Of a stretch of 38,133 nucleotides of DNA, positions 21,292 through 29,572 are shown one piece after another; position 1 is the first letter of the stretch, and each line of letters starts with the position of its first letter. The DNA lies in IMG/VR virus record IMGVR_UViG_3300028653_000593, positions 1 through 38,133 of that record. One strand, 5' to 3'. The DNA comes from a virus. The position numbers and the translations under genes were made by a program. The notes below the pieces were generated by a model. That model searched no databases. It had not been told where the DNA came from and saw only the letters and a program-made list of their open reading frames with translations.

Positions 21292-21711
21292 ATGACTGAA
21301 ATAGAATTGATCTTATATTTATTTCCAAAACTAATAGTAGCCACCTTATGTGGAATTATTATTGGTTGGGAACGAGAAATGAAGAATAAGGTTGCTGGTA
21401 TAAGAACACATGTATTAGTCTGTGTAGGGTCTTGTTTATTTACCACTACAAGTTTTATCTTAGTCAATCACAATGTTGATCCGACACGAGTTATTGGTCA
21501 AATAATTACAGGAATTGGATTTCTTGGTGGTGGAGTTATTTTTAAACATGAAGATAAGGTTGTTGGAGTAACATCAGCAGCTTTTATTTGGTTTATAGCT
21601 AGTGTTGGTGTATTGGTCGGAATTGGTTATTTATTTTCAAGCTTAATCATAACAATTGGATTACTAGGTGTTTCTATTATATTAAAAACACTAGAAAACA
21701 AATTAAAATAG
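21292..21711 (+). CDS. MgtC/SapB-family membrane protein
   Basis: I start at ATG 21292 because the upstream in-frame GTG at 21286 is inside the -7 box. Four or so membrane helices; family marks are GIIIGWEREMKNKVAGIRTH near the N-terminus (conserved GxERE...GLRTH) and IGFLGGGVIF (GxGFLGAG). MgtC proteins inhibit the ATP synthase or act in magnesium and virulence physiology of bacteria. In a phage it might change host energy state or ion balance. First gene of the unit with prs and the Thg1-like gene. The soluble C-terminal domain of MgtC is absent, as in SapB-type short forms. Confidence 0.85.
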   Translation: MTEIELILYLFPKLIVATLCGIIIGWEREMKNKVAGIRTHVLVCVGSCLFTTTSFILVNHNVDPTRVIGQIITGIGFLGGGVIFKHEDKVVGVTSAAFIWFIASVGVLVGIGYLFSSLIITIGLLGVSIILKTLENKLK

Positions 21712-21713
21712 TA

Positions 21714-21935
21714 ATGGAAAATACTACTAAAGGATTTTTAATAGGAAGATCGGATTATACCAGAAAACAAATGGAGTCTGGTGAATCAAATGGTGGGTGG
21801 GGTGCAACTACTGAACTTTTCTTAAATACTATTTCAAATTATGAAAAGAATGGTTTTACAATAAAATTTGAAACATCTCTTTGGAGAAAAATTTTCGGAT
21901 GTGGAATTTACAAAGTAATCGCATATAAAAACTAA
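21714..21935 (+). CDS. Hypothetical protein (73 aa)
   Basis: Unknown. 73 aa, with GESNGGWGATTELFLNTISN, and a C-terminus rich in aromatics. Packed 2 bases after the MgtC-like gene and 3 bases before prs. Confidence 0.5.
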   Translation: MENTTKGFLIGRSDYTRKQMESGESNGGWGATTELFLNTISNYEKNGFTIKFETSLWRKIFGCGIYKVIAYKN

Positions 21936-21938
21936 AAC

Positions 21939-22991
21939 ATGGACTCTTTATTGTTTTCATTAGACGGTAGAATTGATTTGGCAAATGAAATTGTCAATAA
22001 TACTAATCAATTTTGTCAACCAGAATCTCCTACTAAAGAAGGACGAGTAGAACTTGGTATTTTGAATTCACAAAAATTCTCTGATGGAGAGCTTTGTGTT
22101 GATTTCACTGATTCAGTTCGTGGTAAACGTGTTTACATTTTATCAAGTCCTAATACTTCTGATGAAATCATGAAGCTATTATTGGCTATTGATGCTGCTA
22201 AACGTGCAGCTGCAAAAGAAATCATTCCAATCCTTCCTTACTTTCCTTATGCACGTCAAGATAAGAAAGATCAATCACGTGGTCCTATTGGTGCTAAGGT
22301 GATGGCTGAAATGCTTGAACAACGTGGTGCAACTTCTGTGATTACGTATGATTTGCATGCTGATCAAATTCAAGGATTCTTCAATATTCCAGTAACACAT
22401 ATTGAAGGAAAAACTGTTTTTGATGACTATATTGAATCACTAGTTACTGGTGAAACCCATAACTTTGTTTTCTGTGGACCAGATGCTGGTTCTGGAAAAC
22501 GTGTTAAACGTATGAAAGATCAAATGATGAAATATCATAATCTTGCATTCAATTATGTCATGTTGGATAAGACAAGAAAAGCAGCAAATGTAATTGATGA
22601 GATGATCATCATTGGTGATGTAACTGGTAAAGATGTAATCATTCTTGATGATATGGTTGATACTGGAGGAACATTGTGTAAAGCAGCTGAAGTTCTTATG
22701 ACTGCTGGTGCAACAAGTGTAAGAGCAATTATCAGTCATGGTGTGTTATCTGGTCATGCTTTTGAAAATATTGGTGAGTCAGTATTAACTGAATTAATAA
22801 TCAGTGATTCATTGATTAAGCCAAATTATCTTCAATTATGTGGACGTAATTATAATGAATCAGCTTGTATAAGTATTAAAAAAGGCTGTGATAAGATTAG
22901 AGTGATAAGTGTTGCTAAACAAATTGGATTTGCAATGGCAGCATTAAATAACAATTTAAGTTACGAGGCATTAAGGTCTCACAACAAATAA
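21939..22991 (+). CDS. prs: Ribose-phosphate pyrophosphokinase (PRPP synthetase)
   Basis: Makes PRPP from ribose-5-phosphate and ATP. Full-length, 350 aa. FSDGEL near residue 47, ILPYFPYARQDKK, then GPIGAKVMAEMLEQRGATSV, TYDLHADQIQGFF, the FCGPDAGSGKR loop and the PRPP-binding VIILDDMVDTGGT. PRPP is a substrate of the nadV enzyme at 13960, and phages with nadV often carry prs. A relative (Adps) in the NARP1 route acts on ADP-ribose, and active-site comparison would be needed to exclude that; the canonical motifs favour PRPP synthesis. Confidence 0.92.
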   Translation: MDSLLFSLDGRIDLANEIVNNTNQFCQPESPTKEGRVELGILNSQKFSDGELCVDFTDSVRGKRVYILSSPNTSDEIMKLLLAIDAAKRAAAKEIIPILPYFPYARQDKKDQSRGPIGAKVMAEMLEQRGATSVITYDLHADQIQGFFNIPVTHIEGKTVFDDYIESLVTGETHNFVFCGPDAGSGKRVKRMKDQMMKYHNLAFNYVMLDKTRKAANVIDEMIIIGDVTGKDVIILDDMVDTGGTLCKAAEVLMTAGATSVRAIISHGVLSGHAFENIGESVLTELIISDSLIKPNYLQLCGRNYNESACISIKKGCDKIRVISVAKQIGFAMAALNNNLSYEALRSHNK

Positions 22992-22994
22992 ACT

Positions 22995-23129
22995 ATGAAA
23001 GATTTTTTTGATAACACACGAGGATTAAGATTCATTCAATTCTCTTTAATTGTGGGGATAATCATTCTGGCTTCCAATAACATGGATGGTTGGGGTTGGT
23101 TAATGTTTGCTTTAATAATAACACTGTAA
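22995..23129 (+). CDS. Small membrane protein (44 aa)
   Basis: ATG 22995, 3 bases after the prs stop, to TAA 23127-23129. One membrane helix (FIQFSLIVGIIILASNN) plus a Trp/Gly-rich hydrophobic end. Function unknown. Supported by position and a plausible membrane protein sequence. Confidence 0.55.
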   Translation: MKDFFDNTRGLRFIQFSLIVGIIILASNNMDGWGWLMFALIITL

Positions 23130-23161
23130 TTAACCGTCAGCGATGGCATAAATTGATAAAG

Positions 23162-23362
23162 ATGTTGGAAGGAATTAAAAGTGAACAATTAGATATAGCT
23201 TCTCATTTGAGAGAGGAGCGAGATGAACTGAAATACAGATTAGCGAGGTATGATGATTTTTGGGAATGGTTTGAAAATGAATACGGAGAAACAGAAGTTG
23301 AAGTATGGGATAAATTTGAGAAGCATGAAAATGAAAATAAGAGTGTAGAGGCGGTTAAATAA
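23162..23362 (+). CDS. Hypothetical coiled-coil-like protein (66 aa)
   Basis: Start chosen at ATG 23162; the frame is open further upstream only through a TTG (23090) inside the preceding gene. Very charged helix (LDIASHLREERDELKYRLAR) and an acidic Trp-rich end. Function unknown. Confidence 0.5.
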   Translation: MLEGIKSEQLDIASHLREERDELKYRLARYDDFWEWFENEYGETEVEVWDKFEKHENENKSVEAVK

Positions 23363-23381
23363 ACTAAACAAAGGAATAACA

Positions 23382-23792
23382 ATGGAATCTAAAATACCAA
23401 CACTAATTGAATTCATCGGAACAACAAAGTTTGATGAACATGGATCAGGATATATTTGGGGTATTGATAAAAAAGGTGATCACCAAATGTTAGCTGATGT
23501 AAGAGCATGGGGTGCCATTCAAAATCTATTCAAGAATTCAAAAGGAGAAATTGATTTCGAAAAAGCGGAGAAATTTCAAGATGATCTTGGTAAATTCATT
23601 GCTGATGCAATGAATGAAAAGGTAAAAAAGGAATCACATCCAACACTACATATAAAAACTTTGATAGATAAATTCAAATCAGAAGAATTACCTGATGCTG
23701 AAGAACCATTCCATCATGAAGCAGAAATATGGGCAGGGATGCAAAGATTTATAACTTGGTTAAATATTCAAAATGAAAAAGAAAACAAATAA
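23382..23792 (+). CDS. Hypothetical protein (136 aa)
   Basis: No family recognised. Soluble 136 aa, with GSGYIWGIDKKGDHQMLADV near residues 22-41 and a His/Glu-rich C-terminal part (EEPFHHEAEIWAGMQRFITW). Overlaps the Thg1-like gene by 20 bases. Confidence 0.55.
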   Translation: MESKIPTLIEFIGTTKFDEHGSGYIWGIDKKGDHQMLADVRAWGAIQNLFKNSKGEIDFEKAEKFQDDLGKFIADAMNEKVKKESHPTLHIKTLIDKFKSEELPDAEEPFHHEAEIWAGMQRFITWLNIQNEKENK

Positions 23793-24585
23793 AACTGACT
23801 TGTCTTCACGCATGAGAGCGTATGAAGCATGTTATGATATAAAGGTACCAGCTAGAACTTATGTCATAATGAGACTTGATGGTAAAGGATTTAGCAAATA
23901 CACACAGATGTTCAATAAACCATTTGATGATAATTTATCAAATGTAATGGATTTTGCTACAATCGAATTATGTAAATACTTAAATCCTAAGTTTGCTTAT
24001 ACTCAATCTGATGAAATCAGCTTGATGTTTACAGATATTGAAAACATTGAATCAGAGCTTATCTTTGATGGTAAGATTCAAAAGCTATGTAGTATTTCAG
24101 CATCAAAAGTAACAGCTGCTTTCAATAAGAAAATGCTTCAATTAATGGCTATGTTTAAATATAGCAAAGAAGAACTTGCAAGCAAGCTTATTAGTGGTGA
24201 TTTTGCTGAGATTGATGCTGTATTTGATTCACGTGTTTATATCATCCCAGACTTCCGTGAAGTATCCAATTATTTTATCTGGAGACAACAAGACTGTACA
24301 CGTAATAGTGTAAGCATGGCTAGTGATGCATATTTCCCACACAAGCAACTTGAAGGAAAATCAAGTAGTCAAAAGCAAGAGATGTTATTTTCTCAAAAGG
24401 GTATCAATTGGAATGACTATAAGACGAAGTATAAACGTGGAACGATCATCAAACGAAATATTGTAACATTAGATGGTGAAAATGGCATTCCAGTACAACG
24501 AGCCAAATGGTTACCAGATTATAATTCTCCGATATTTACAAAAGAAAAAGAATATCTTTACAATCTAATCCCGACTATCAAATAG
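23773..24585 (+). CDS. tRNA(His) guanylyltransferase-like (Thg1/TLP) 3'-5' polymerase
   Basis: 270 aa. RLDGKGFSKYT at residues 34-44 holds the first metal-binding Asp, and TQSDEISLMF about residue 77 the second acidic pair (SDE). KLCSISASKVTAAFNKKM and DCTRNSVSMAS also match Thg1. These enzymes add nucleotides to 5' ends in the 3'-5' direction. Bacterial and phage members usually repair the 5' ends of truncated tRNAs. This fits other tRNA-related genes here. The terminator hairpin begins inside the last codons. Confidence 0.9.
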   Translation: MKKKTNKTDLSSRMRAYEACYDIKVPARTYVIMRLDGKGFSKYTQMFNKPFDDNLSNVMDFATIELCKYLNPKFAYTQSDEISLMFTDIENIESELIFDGKIQKLCSISASKVTAAFNKKMLQLMAMFKYSKEELASKLISGDFAEIDAVFDSRVYIIPDFREVSNYFIWRQQDCTRNSVSMASDAYFPHKQLEGKSSSQKQEMLFSQKGINWNDYKTKYKRGTIIKRNIVTLDGENGIPVQRAKWLPDYNSPIFTKEKEYLYNLIPTIK

Positions 24586-24597
24586 TTGGGATTTTTA
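24567..24597 (+). terminator. Rho-independent terminator
   Basis: Stem AATCCCGACTA / TAGTTGGGATT (one G-T pair) with a 5-base loop, then TTTTA. It overlaps the stop codon of the Thg1-like gene. Confidence 0.8.
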
Positions 24598-24598
24598 C

Positions 24599-24629
24599 TT
24601 GCATCCTAGAGTATTAATTCGTAAATTTG
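24599..24629 (+). promoter_or_regulatory. Bacteroidota-type promoter
   Basis: TTG 24599-24601, 20-base spacer, TAAATTTG 24622-24629. It is 29 bases before ATG 24659, the longest leader among the promoters in this window. Confidence 0.65.
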
Positions 24630-24658
24630 TAAAAATAACAGGGATTTAAACTTAACAG

Positions 24659-26245
24659 ATGACCTTTAAAAATTTATCAGAAGAGCAAAAAGAGTATATT
24701 AAAAAAGTATACCAAGAAATAACCGATATATCTTGGGAAAAAAAAGCTTTCATGTTGGGAGAAAAATTCGGAGTAAGTGAAAGAACGATTAGAAACTGGT
24801 GTTCTAAAAAACTTGGATTGAAAGAGAAAGTGGATGTTGAACCAGAACAATACGAACAAGCAAAACAACGTAAGTTCGATAAAACAAAAAATAGATTTAT
24901 TATAACTTGGGGACAAAATAAAACAAAGGTTCACAAGAAATTCTATAACAATATGGAAGCCTATGCTAAAAAGATAGATGCTGATATTCATATTGTATTG
25001 GGCCGATATCGAAATCCAACAACAGTAGAAGAAGCTGGTAATGGTGAAGATTATTGGGTTGAAGAAGTACTTAAATATTCTGATGCTAGCAGACACAATA
25101 TTCACAAGTATTGTTCTATCATGTCAGATATCAAGATTCAACCAACTGCAACCAATCCTATGAGTGGTATGCAAGGTATGAGTGGAATTAATTCATGTAT
25201 CTTTGGTAGTCCTAAGGTTCAATTGGAAATGATTCCAGTACTTGATGGTAATAAGCCAAAGATGATGTTATCAACAGGAGCTGTTACCGTTTTAAATTAC
25301 AGTGATTCAAAGTCTGGTAAAAAAGGTGAATTCCACCATACACTTGGTTTTTGTATTATTGAAATTAAAGACAATGAAGTATTCTTTGTTCGTCAAGTAA
25401 CAGCTGATGATAAAACAGGAAATTTCAGTGATCTTTATTATCGTGTAGAAGATGGAAAAGTAAATAAGATTGAAAGTATTGAAGCAGTTATCTTTGGTGA
25501 TATTCACTATGGTCATCATGATGAAAAAGTATTATCTTCTACAATGAAGATGCTTGAAAAGATAAAACCAAATCATGTTGTATTACACGATGTGTTTGAT
25601 GGTAATTCCATTTCACACCATGAAATGAAAAATCCATTCATTCAATATGGTAAAGAGATCGCTGGTACCAATGATTTAGGGAAGGAACTTGATGTGATGA
25701 TGGGTGGATTAAAAGCATTTGAGAAATTCAAAAATGTTGTTATAGTAAGAAGCAATCATGATGATTTCCTAGATAGATGGCTTATCAATGAAGATTGGAA
25801 GAAACAACCAACATACAAGAATTCTAGGCTTTATATGCAGCTCTCTGACACGTTATTGGAACAATATAGTAAAGATACACATAGAGTTGCTGGCGTAATT
25901 CCAGCGTTGATTAAACAACGTTATCCGAAGTTTATTACACTAGATCGAAGTTCATCATATAAAGTTAAAGGTGGATGGGAATTAGGACAGCATGGTGATA
26001 TTGGTTCTAATGGAAGTAGAGGTTCATTGCTTCAATTCAGAAGACTTAATACCAAGATAGTTGTTGGCCATTATCACACACCAGGTCGTAAGGATGGAGC
26101 CTTAGCTGTCGGAACTTCTACAACAATGCGTGTTGGTTACAATCTTGGACCTAGTTCATGGTTACAATCGCACATCATTATCCATGAAGATGGTAGAGCA
26201 CAACACATCAACTTCATAAACGGAGAATTTACTACATTTAAATAA
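24659..26245 (+). CDS. T5 A1-like metallophosphoesterase with N-terminal HTH
   Basis: 528 aa. Residues 1-60 look like a helix-turn-helix (FGVSERTIRNWCSKKLGL). A middle region follows, then a calcineurin-like phosphoesterase domain from about 278: AVIFGDIHYGHH, VVLHDVFDGNSISHHEMKNP, VIVRSNHDDFLDRWL, then ELGQHGDIGSNGSRG and KIVVGHYHTPGRKDG. The SHHEMKNP and SNHDDFLDRWL segments resemble the A1 protein of phage T5, which is needed for early breakdown of host DNA. A role in nucleic-acid degradation during takeover is an inference from that similarity. First gene of its unit. Confidence 0.75.
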   Translation: MTFKNLSEEQKEYIKKVYQEITDISWEKKAFMLGEKFGVSERTIRNWCSKKLGLKEKVDVEPEQYEQAKQRKFDKTKNRFIITWGQNKTKVHKKFYNNMEAYAKKIDADIHIVLGRYRNPTTVEEAGNGEDYWVEEVLKYSDASRHNIHKYCSIMSDIKIQPTATNPMSGMQGMSGINSCIFGSPKVQLEMIPVLDGNKPKMMLSTGAVTVLNYSDSKSGKKGEFHHTLGFCIIEIKDNEVFFVRQVTADDKTGNFSDLYYRVEDGKVNKIESIEAVIFGDIHYGHHDEKVLSSTMKMLEKIKPNHVVLHDVFDGNSISHHEMKNPFIQYGKEIAGTNDLGKELDVMMGGLKAFEKFKNVVIVRSNHDDFLDRWLINEDWKKQPTYKNSRLYMQLSDTLLEQYSKDTHRVAGVIPALIKQRYPKFITLDRSSSYKVKGGWELGQHGDIGSNGSRGSLLQFRRLNTKIVVGHYHTPGRKDGALAVGTSTTMRVGYNLGPSSWLQSHIIIHEDGRAQHINFINGEFTTFK

Positions 26246-26255
26246 TATAAAAGAA

Positions 26256-26750
26256 ATGACAACTAAAATTAATTATGAGAAAATGATAACTGAAGCTATT
26301 TTAGGAAATAGAATAGTATATGTTGAAAAACATAATGATGTTGTTTTCTATGCTAAAACTTTCAAAAATAAAGAAGAATTAATTAAATGGTATAATAATT
26401 CAGCTTCTGATTATACAGAAATGAAATACTTTACAGCAGTTGAGGCATATAAAAGAGCGTGTAATCAACTATTTATAACATACTTAGAAAAATTCGAAGA
26501 ACCGTATGAATATGGAAATAAAATATTTACTGAAGATGAAGTGCAAAACATATTTAGAAATATGTCATCTTATGATGATGTAACAAAAAATATTAAAGTT
26601 GAAAATTTTTTTGATGGAATATATGAAGGTAATAAATTAATGTTACCAATTAATTTACCTTTACCTAGCAAAGTTGAAATACTTGAAATGATAGCATATG
26701 ATGATTTTTCAGACCCATCTCTTGTTAAAGTGACTCGTGAAATTTATTAA
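26256..26750 (+). CDS. Hypothetical protein (164 aa)
   Basis: No family recognised. 164 aa, rich in Tyr, Glu, Asn, mostly helical at first and with LPINLPLPSKVEILEMIAYD near the end. Noticeably AT-rich. It follows the A1-like gene by 10 bases; a promoter comes right after it. Confidence 0.5.
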   Translation: MTTKINYEKMITEAILGNRIVYVEKHNDVVFYAKTFKNKEELIKWYNNSASDYTEMKYFTAVEAYKRACNQLFITYLEKFEEPYEYGNKIFTEDEVQNIFRNMSSYDDVTKNIKVENFFDGIYEGNKLMLPINLPLPSKVEILEMIAYDDFSDPSLVKVTREIY

Positions 26751-26755
26751 ATAAG

Positions 26756-26786
26756 TTGTTAATTTAAGAAAAAAGCTGTACCTTTG
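26756..26786 (+). promoter_or_regulatory. Bacteroidota-type promoter close to the start codon
   Basis: TTG 26756-26758, 20-base spacer, TACCTTTG 26779-26786; 4 bases before ATG 26791. Starts a long unit that may run to infC (31376). Confidence 0.75.
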
Positions 26787-26790
26787 TAAA

Positions 26791-27267
26791 ATGGGAAAAG
26801 AAATAGAACGTAGATTTTTAATGGGGAATTCCCCAATACCAATACCTGATGCACATGAAAAAATGCGTATCAAACAAGGGTATATTCACGTTGAGAAGGG
26901 CAAGCAAGTTCGAATTAGATTAACCAAATGGCATGATAAGGAATTTGCCAATGTATGTATAAAATATACAGCTAAACTGGTTCGTGATGAATTTGAATTC
27001 AGAGTTACTGAGCTTAAAGAGGCTAAGGATTTATACAAAAAATGCAAATGGACTCTAGAAAAGAAACGACTTAGTTTTAGTATTGGAAAAGAACACTACG
27101 ATATTGATACTTATCCAAATGGGATGGTTGTTATCGAAGTGGAATTCAAGTCCATAAAAGATATGAAGAAATGGATCAAACCTAAATGGCTTGGTCAAGA
27201 AATAACAGGAATCAGCAAGTTCTCTAATATTGCACTTGCTAAGAAAAATTTGAAGTTTAAAAAGTAA
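26791..27267 (+). CDS. CYTH-domain triphosphate tunnel metalloenzyme
   Basis: 158 aa. Begins with the family signature EIERRFL. Alternating Lys/Arg/Glu strands follow (MRIKQGYIHVEKGKQVRIRL, VCIKYTA, DEFEFRVT, KKRLSF, DTYPNGMVVIEVEF), the charged tunnel residues that bind a triphosphate and metal. Known single-domain bacterial members hydrolyse inorganic tripolyphosphate. A PPK2-type polyphosphate kinase is encoded at 34644, so both may act in polyphosphate/nucleotide energy metabolism. The ATG is 4 bases after the -7 box. Its stop shares a base with the next ATG. Confidence 0.9.
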   Translation: MGKEIERRFLMGNSPIPIPDAHEKMRIKQGYIHVEKGKQVRIRLTKWHDKEFANVCIKYTAKLVRDEFEFRVTELKEAKDLYKKCKWTLEKKRLSFSIGKEHYDIDTYPNGMVVIEVEFKSIKDMKKWIKPKWLGQEITGISKFSNIALAKKNLKFKK

Positions 27268-27734
27268 TGGATATTGTTATTGATTTTGATGGAACTGTCA
27301 CTACACATGATTTTCCACGTATAGGAAAAGATATTGGTGCTATTCCAGTTTTGAAAAAGCTTGTGGAAAATGGTCATAGGCTTATCTTATTTACTATGAG
27401 AAGTAATTTTAAAGGTAATACTTTAGATGAAGCTGTTAATTGGTTTAAGATAAATGATATAACATTATTTGGTATTCAATCGAATCCAACTCAATCATAT
27501 TGGACTAAAAGTCCTAAAGCTTACGGTCAATTAATCATTGATGATGCAGCATTGGGATGTCCATTAAAAGTAGATTCAACCTTATCTGATCGACCATTTG
27601 TTGATTGGGCTAGAGTTGAGAGTATACTGATGCTGGATTTAGGTTTAATTGCTTGGAAGCCAGAAATAGAAGTAAAAGATATTGATTTTTCAAAAGTAAA
27701 AGGGAAAAAATTTAATCCAGACGAAAATGTATAA
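27267..27734 (+). CDS. HAD-superfamily hydrolase (155 aa)
   Basis: Motif I IDFDGTVTTHDFPRIGKDIG at the N-terminus, motif II ILFTMRSN, a motif-III-like Lys in SPKAYGQ, and motif IV LIIDDAALG. Small HAD without large cap, of a phage type with GAIPVLKKLVENGHRLILFT and NPTQSYWTKSPK; probable nucleotide or sugar-phosphate phosphatase, substrate unknown. The start overlaps the CYTH stop by one base and its end overlaps the next gene by 8 bases. Confidence 0.85.
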   Translation: MDIVIDFDGTVTTHDFPRIGKDIGAIPVLKKLVENGHRLILFTMRSNFKGNTLDEAVNWFKINDITLFGIQSNPTQSYWTKSPKAYGQLIIDDAALGCPLKVDSTLSDRPFVDWARVESILMLDLGLIAWKPEIEVKDIDFSKVKGKKFNPDENV

Positions 27735-27921
27735 AGTAAGAACACAAGACTTAAAGTCTTTAAAATCACAATTAGAAGCTAGTAATAATTTATTGGCAAA
27801 AATACGTGTTTCTAAAATGGGGGGAAAACCTGTAATTGTTACAGATAAAACAATTCAAAATCAAATTGTCAAAAACACAAAACAAATTAATCTTTTGAAG
27901 AATGAATACTACATCGACTAA
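27727..27921 (+). CDS. Hypothetical basic protein (64 aa)
   Basis: Unknown. Basic helical protein (LKSLKSQLEASNNLLAKIRV). It overlaps both the HAD gene and the CsaA-like gene, as expected for a real member of this coupled run. Confidence 0.5.
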   Translation: MYKVRTQDLKSLKSQLEASNNLLAKIRVSKMGGKPVIVTDKTIQNQIVKNTKQINLLKNEYYID

Positions 27922-28255
27922 ACCACAAATATCATTTGATGAGTTCTTGGCTATTGAATCCAAGTTGGAAATTCGTATTGGTCAAATCATAGCAGCTGAA
28001 CGTGTTCCTAAGAGTTATGGAATCAAATTGACTGTTATCTTTGGACCAAACCAAGAAGATGAAAAAACAGCGTTTACCAATCTTGGTAAACAATATGAAC
28101 CAGAGAATTTAATTACACTTAAAGTTCCATTCATTACCAATTTAACACCAACAGAAATCAAAGGTGTTAAAAGTGAAGTTATGATAATGGTTGGTAAATC
28201 ACTTGATGGTAAGGATCAATTCGAAGATTATTCTGTTGGAACACAATTAATCTAA
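27902..28255 (+). CDS. CsaA-like tRNA-binding protein (117 aa)
   Basis: OB-fold tRNA-binding domain as in CsaA and the tail of methionyl-tRNA synthetase: FLAIESKLEIRIGQIIAAER, then YGIKLTVIFG (usually KLxVDFG), AFTNLGKQYEPENLI, VPFITNLTPTEIKGVKSEVM with the family FxPrxixgxxSexM pattern, and a GTQLI end. CsaA has chaperone-like and tRNA-binding reports. In this genome it belongs to the set of tRNA-related genes (MnmA, Thg1-like, YqeY-like). Confidence 0.85.
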   Translation: MNTTSTKPQISFDEFLAIESKLEIRIGQIIAAERVPKSYGIKLTVIFGPNQEDEKTAFTNLGKQYEPENLITLKVPFITNLTPTEIKGVKSEVMIMVGKSLDGKDQFEDYSVGTQLI

Positions 28256-28632
28256 TGGACAAGAAGGTTAAGATAAAATGGTTTGTTAAACCAGAAGAGC
28301 ATGATTACCCAGCTGCTAAATCATATTTAAGGTTGGTTATTCATCCATCTAGAGTTGATGGAATCATAGCTAGACTTAAGAAGGCTCCAATGTCCACATT
28401 TAAGGCTAAAGACGTTTTCAGAGCATCTGGTTTATCTTTATTGGGTGTTAGCAATTCACATGTTAAAAAGAATTGCAAGAAGATTGATAAAGGAGAAAAA
28501 CTTTCACCAATACTATTAGTTGTTGATTCAGTCAATGGTAAAGTAATCATTGCTGATGGTTATCACAGACTATGTGCTGTGTATCGTTATAATGAAGATA
28601 TACTAATCCCTTGTAAAATAGAAGTAATATAA
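28255..28632 (+). CDS. ParB/Srx-fold protein (125 aa)
   Basis: The C-terminal half reads KLSPILLVVDSVNGKVIIAD followed by GYHRLCAVYRYNED and IPCKIE. This is the ParB N-terminal/sulfiredoxin pattern (xPIxV...G.xxIxDGxHRLxA). ParB-type folds bind or hydrolyse nucleotides, and some are nucleases. There is no helix-turn-helix DNA-binding part, so it is not a partition ParB. Begins on the last base of the CsaA-like stop. Confidence 0.7.
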   Translation: MDKKVKIKWFVKPEEHDYPAAKSYLRLVIHPSRVDGIIARLKKAPMSTFKAKDVFRASGLSLLGVSNSHVKKNCKKIDKGEKLSPILLVVDSVNGKVIIADGYHRLCAVYRYNEDILIPCKIEVI

Positions 28633-28633
28633 T

Positions 28634-29137
28634 ATGGCAAAGACAATCGCAGCTGGAATTTTTATTATAAGACGAGATAGGAAACTATTGATTTGTCATC
28701 CAACAAATCATAAGCCAGACTTTTGGTCCATCCCTAAAGGGAAGGTAGAAGAAGGTGAAGGAATAATGGATGCAGCTATTCGTGAAACATTCGAAGAAAG
28801 TAACATTGATTTGAATCATCAAATGGCTGTTGCATCTTTCAATGTTCATTACCTAGAACCAGTTAATTATGGTCATAATAAAAAGATGATTTATCCTTTT
28901 ATTTATATCGAGCATGATTTAACTGAAATGGATTGGGATAATCTTGAGATCAAGTGTAATTCAAATGTTCCAGTTGAACGTGGTGGTTTTCCAGAAATGG
29001 ATGATTATAAATGGGTAAGTCTTGAAGAAGCTAAACCTCTTGTACATGAAACACAAGCAGCTTGTTTACCTTTTATTGAAAAGATAATAGCATCAAAAAT
29101 TGATTATGAAGCTGGACTTACACGGAATCAAGCATGA
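28634..29137 (+). CDS. Nudix hydrolase (167 aa)
   Basis: Nudix box GKVEEGEGIMDAAIRETFEE (residues about 36-55), followed by SNIDL, has all the required Gly and Glu residues. AAGIFIIRR at the start and WSIPKGKVEEGE are typical of diadenosine polyphosphate or nucleoside diphosphate-sugar hydrolases. Substrate unknown; ADP-ribose or dinucleotides would fit the rest of the window. Overlaps the Smr gene by 32 bases. Confidence 0.9.
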   Translation: MAKTIAAGIFIIRRDRKLLICHPTNHKPDFWSIPKGKVEEGEGIMDAAIRETFEESNIDLNHQMAVASFNVHYLEPVNYGHNKKMIYPFIYIEHDLTEMDWDNLEIKCNSNVPVERGGFPEMDDYKWVSLEEAKPLVHETQAACLPFIEKIIASKIDYEAGLTRNQA

Positions 29138-29324
29138 AGATGTTCCTAGATTGATGGATGCATTTATTTGGGAACACATGCAAAAGAAATCAACCTACAT
29201 TCAAGTTGTAACTGGTAATAGTTCAACAATGAAACAAATAGTAAAAAATGTAGTTGCTGAATATGGCTTTGATGTTTCTGATGAGTTTTCACCTAATGGA
29301 CAAGTAATGATTAATCTTGTATAA
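29106..29324 (+). CDS. Small Smr-domain protein (72 aa)
   Basis: Start ATG 29106 gives MKLDLHGIKHEDVPRLMDAF with the LDLHG Smr motif; VVTGNSSTMKQIVKNVVAEY matches the GxGxxx segment as TGNSS. Stand-alone Smr domains are endonucleases or nucleic-acid binders in ribosome rescue or recombination. An in-frame TTG two codons earlier is possible. Overlaps its neighbours on both sides. Confidence 0.8.
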   Translation: MKLDLHGIKHEDVPRLMDAFIWEHMQKKSTYIQVVTGNSSTMKQIVKNVVAEYGFDVSDEFSPNGQVMINLV

Positions 29325-29572
29325 TGTGGTATGTTTATATTGTAAGATGTATTGATGAGACTCTTTACACTGGAATAACAACAGATGTAAATAAAAGAGT
29401 TAAAGCACATAATGATGGTAAAGGTGCCAAATATACTCGTACTAGAAGACCAGTGATTCTAGTAGCAGAATTTGAAGCTGAAAATAGAAGCAAAGCTAGT
29501 AAAGAAGAATATCGAATAAAACAACTAACAAGAGTGCAAAAATTAAAATTGATAAATGAAAACAGGAATTGA
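29324..29572 (+). CDS. GIY-YIG nuclease, UPF0213-like (82 aa)
   Basis: MWYVYIVRCIDETLYTGITT (GIY-YIG as YVYI...YTGIT), DVNKRVKAHNDGKGAKYTRT with the catalytic Arg and the family KGAKYTRxRRP, and KEEYRIKQLTRVQKLKLI at the end. Single-domain UPF0213 nuclease, as in bacterial YhbQ; no DNA-binding module, so unlike the homing endonucleases at 11419 and 32367. Starts on the last base of the Smr stop. Confidence 0.9.
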   Translation: MWYVYIVRCIDETLYTGITTDVNKRVKAHNDGKGAKYTRTRRPVILVAEFEAENRSKASKEEYRIKQLTRVQKLKLINENRN

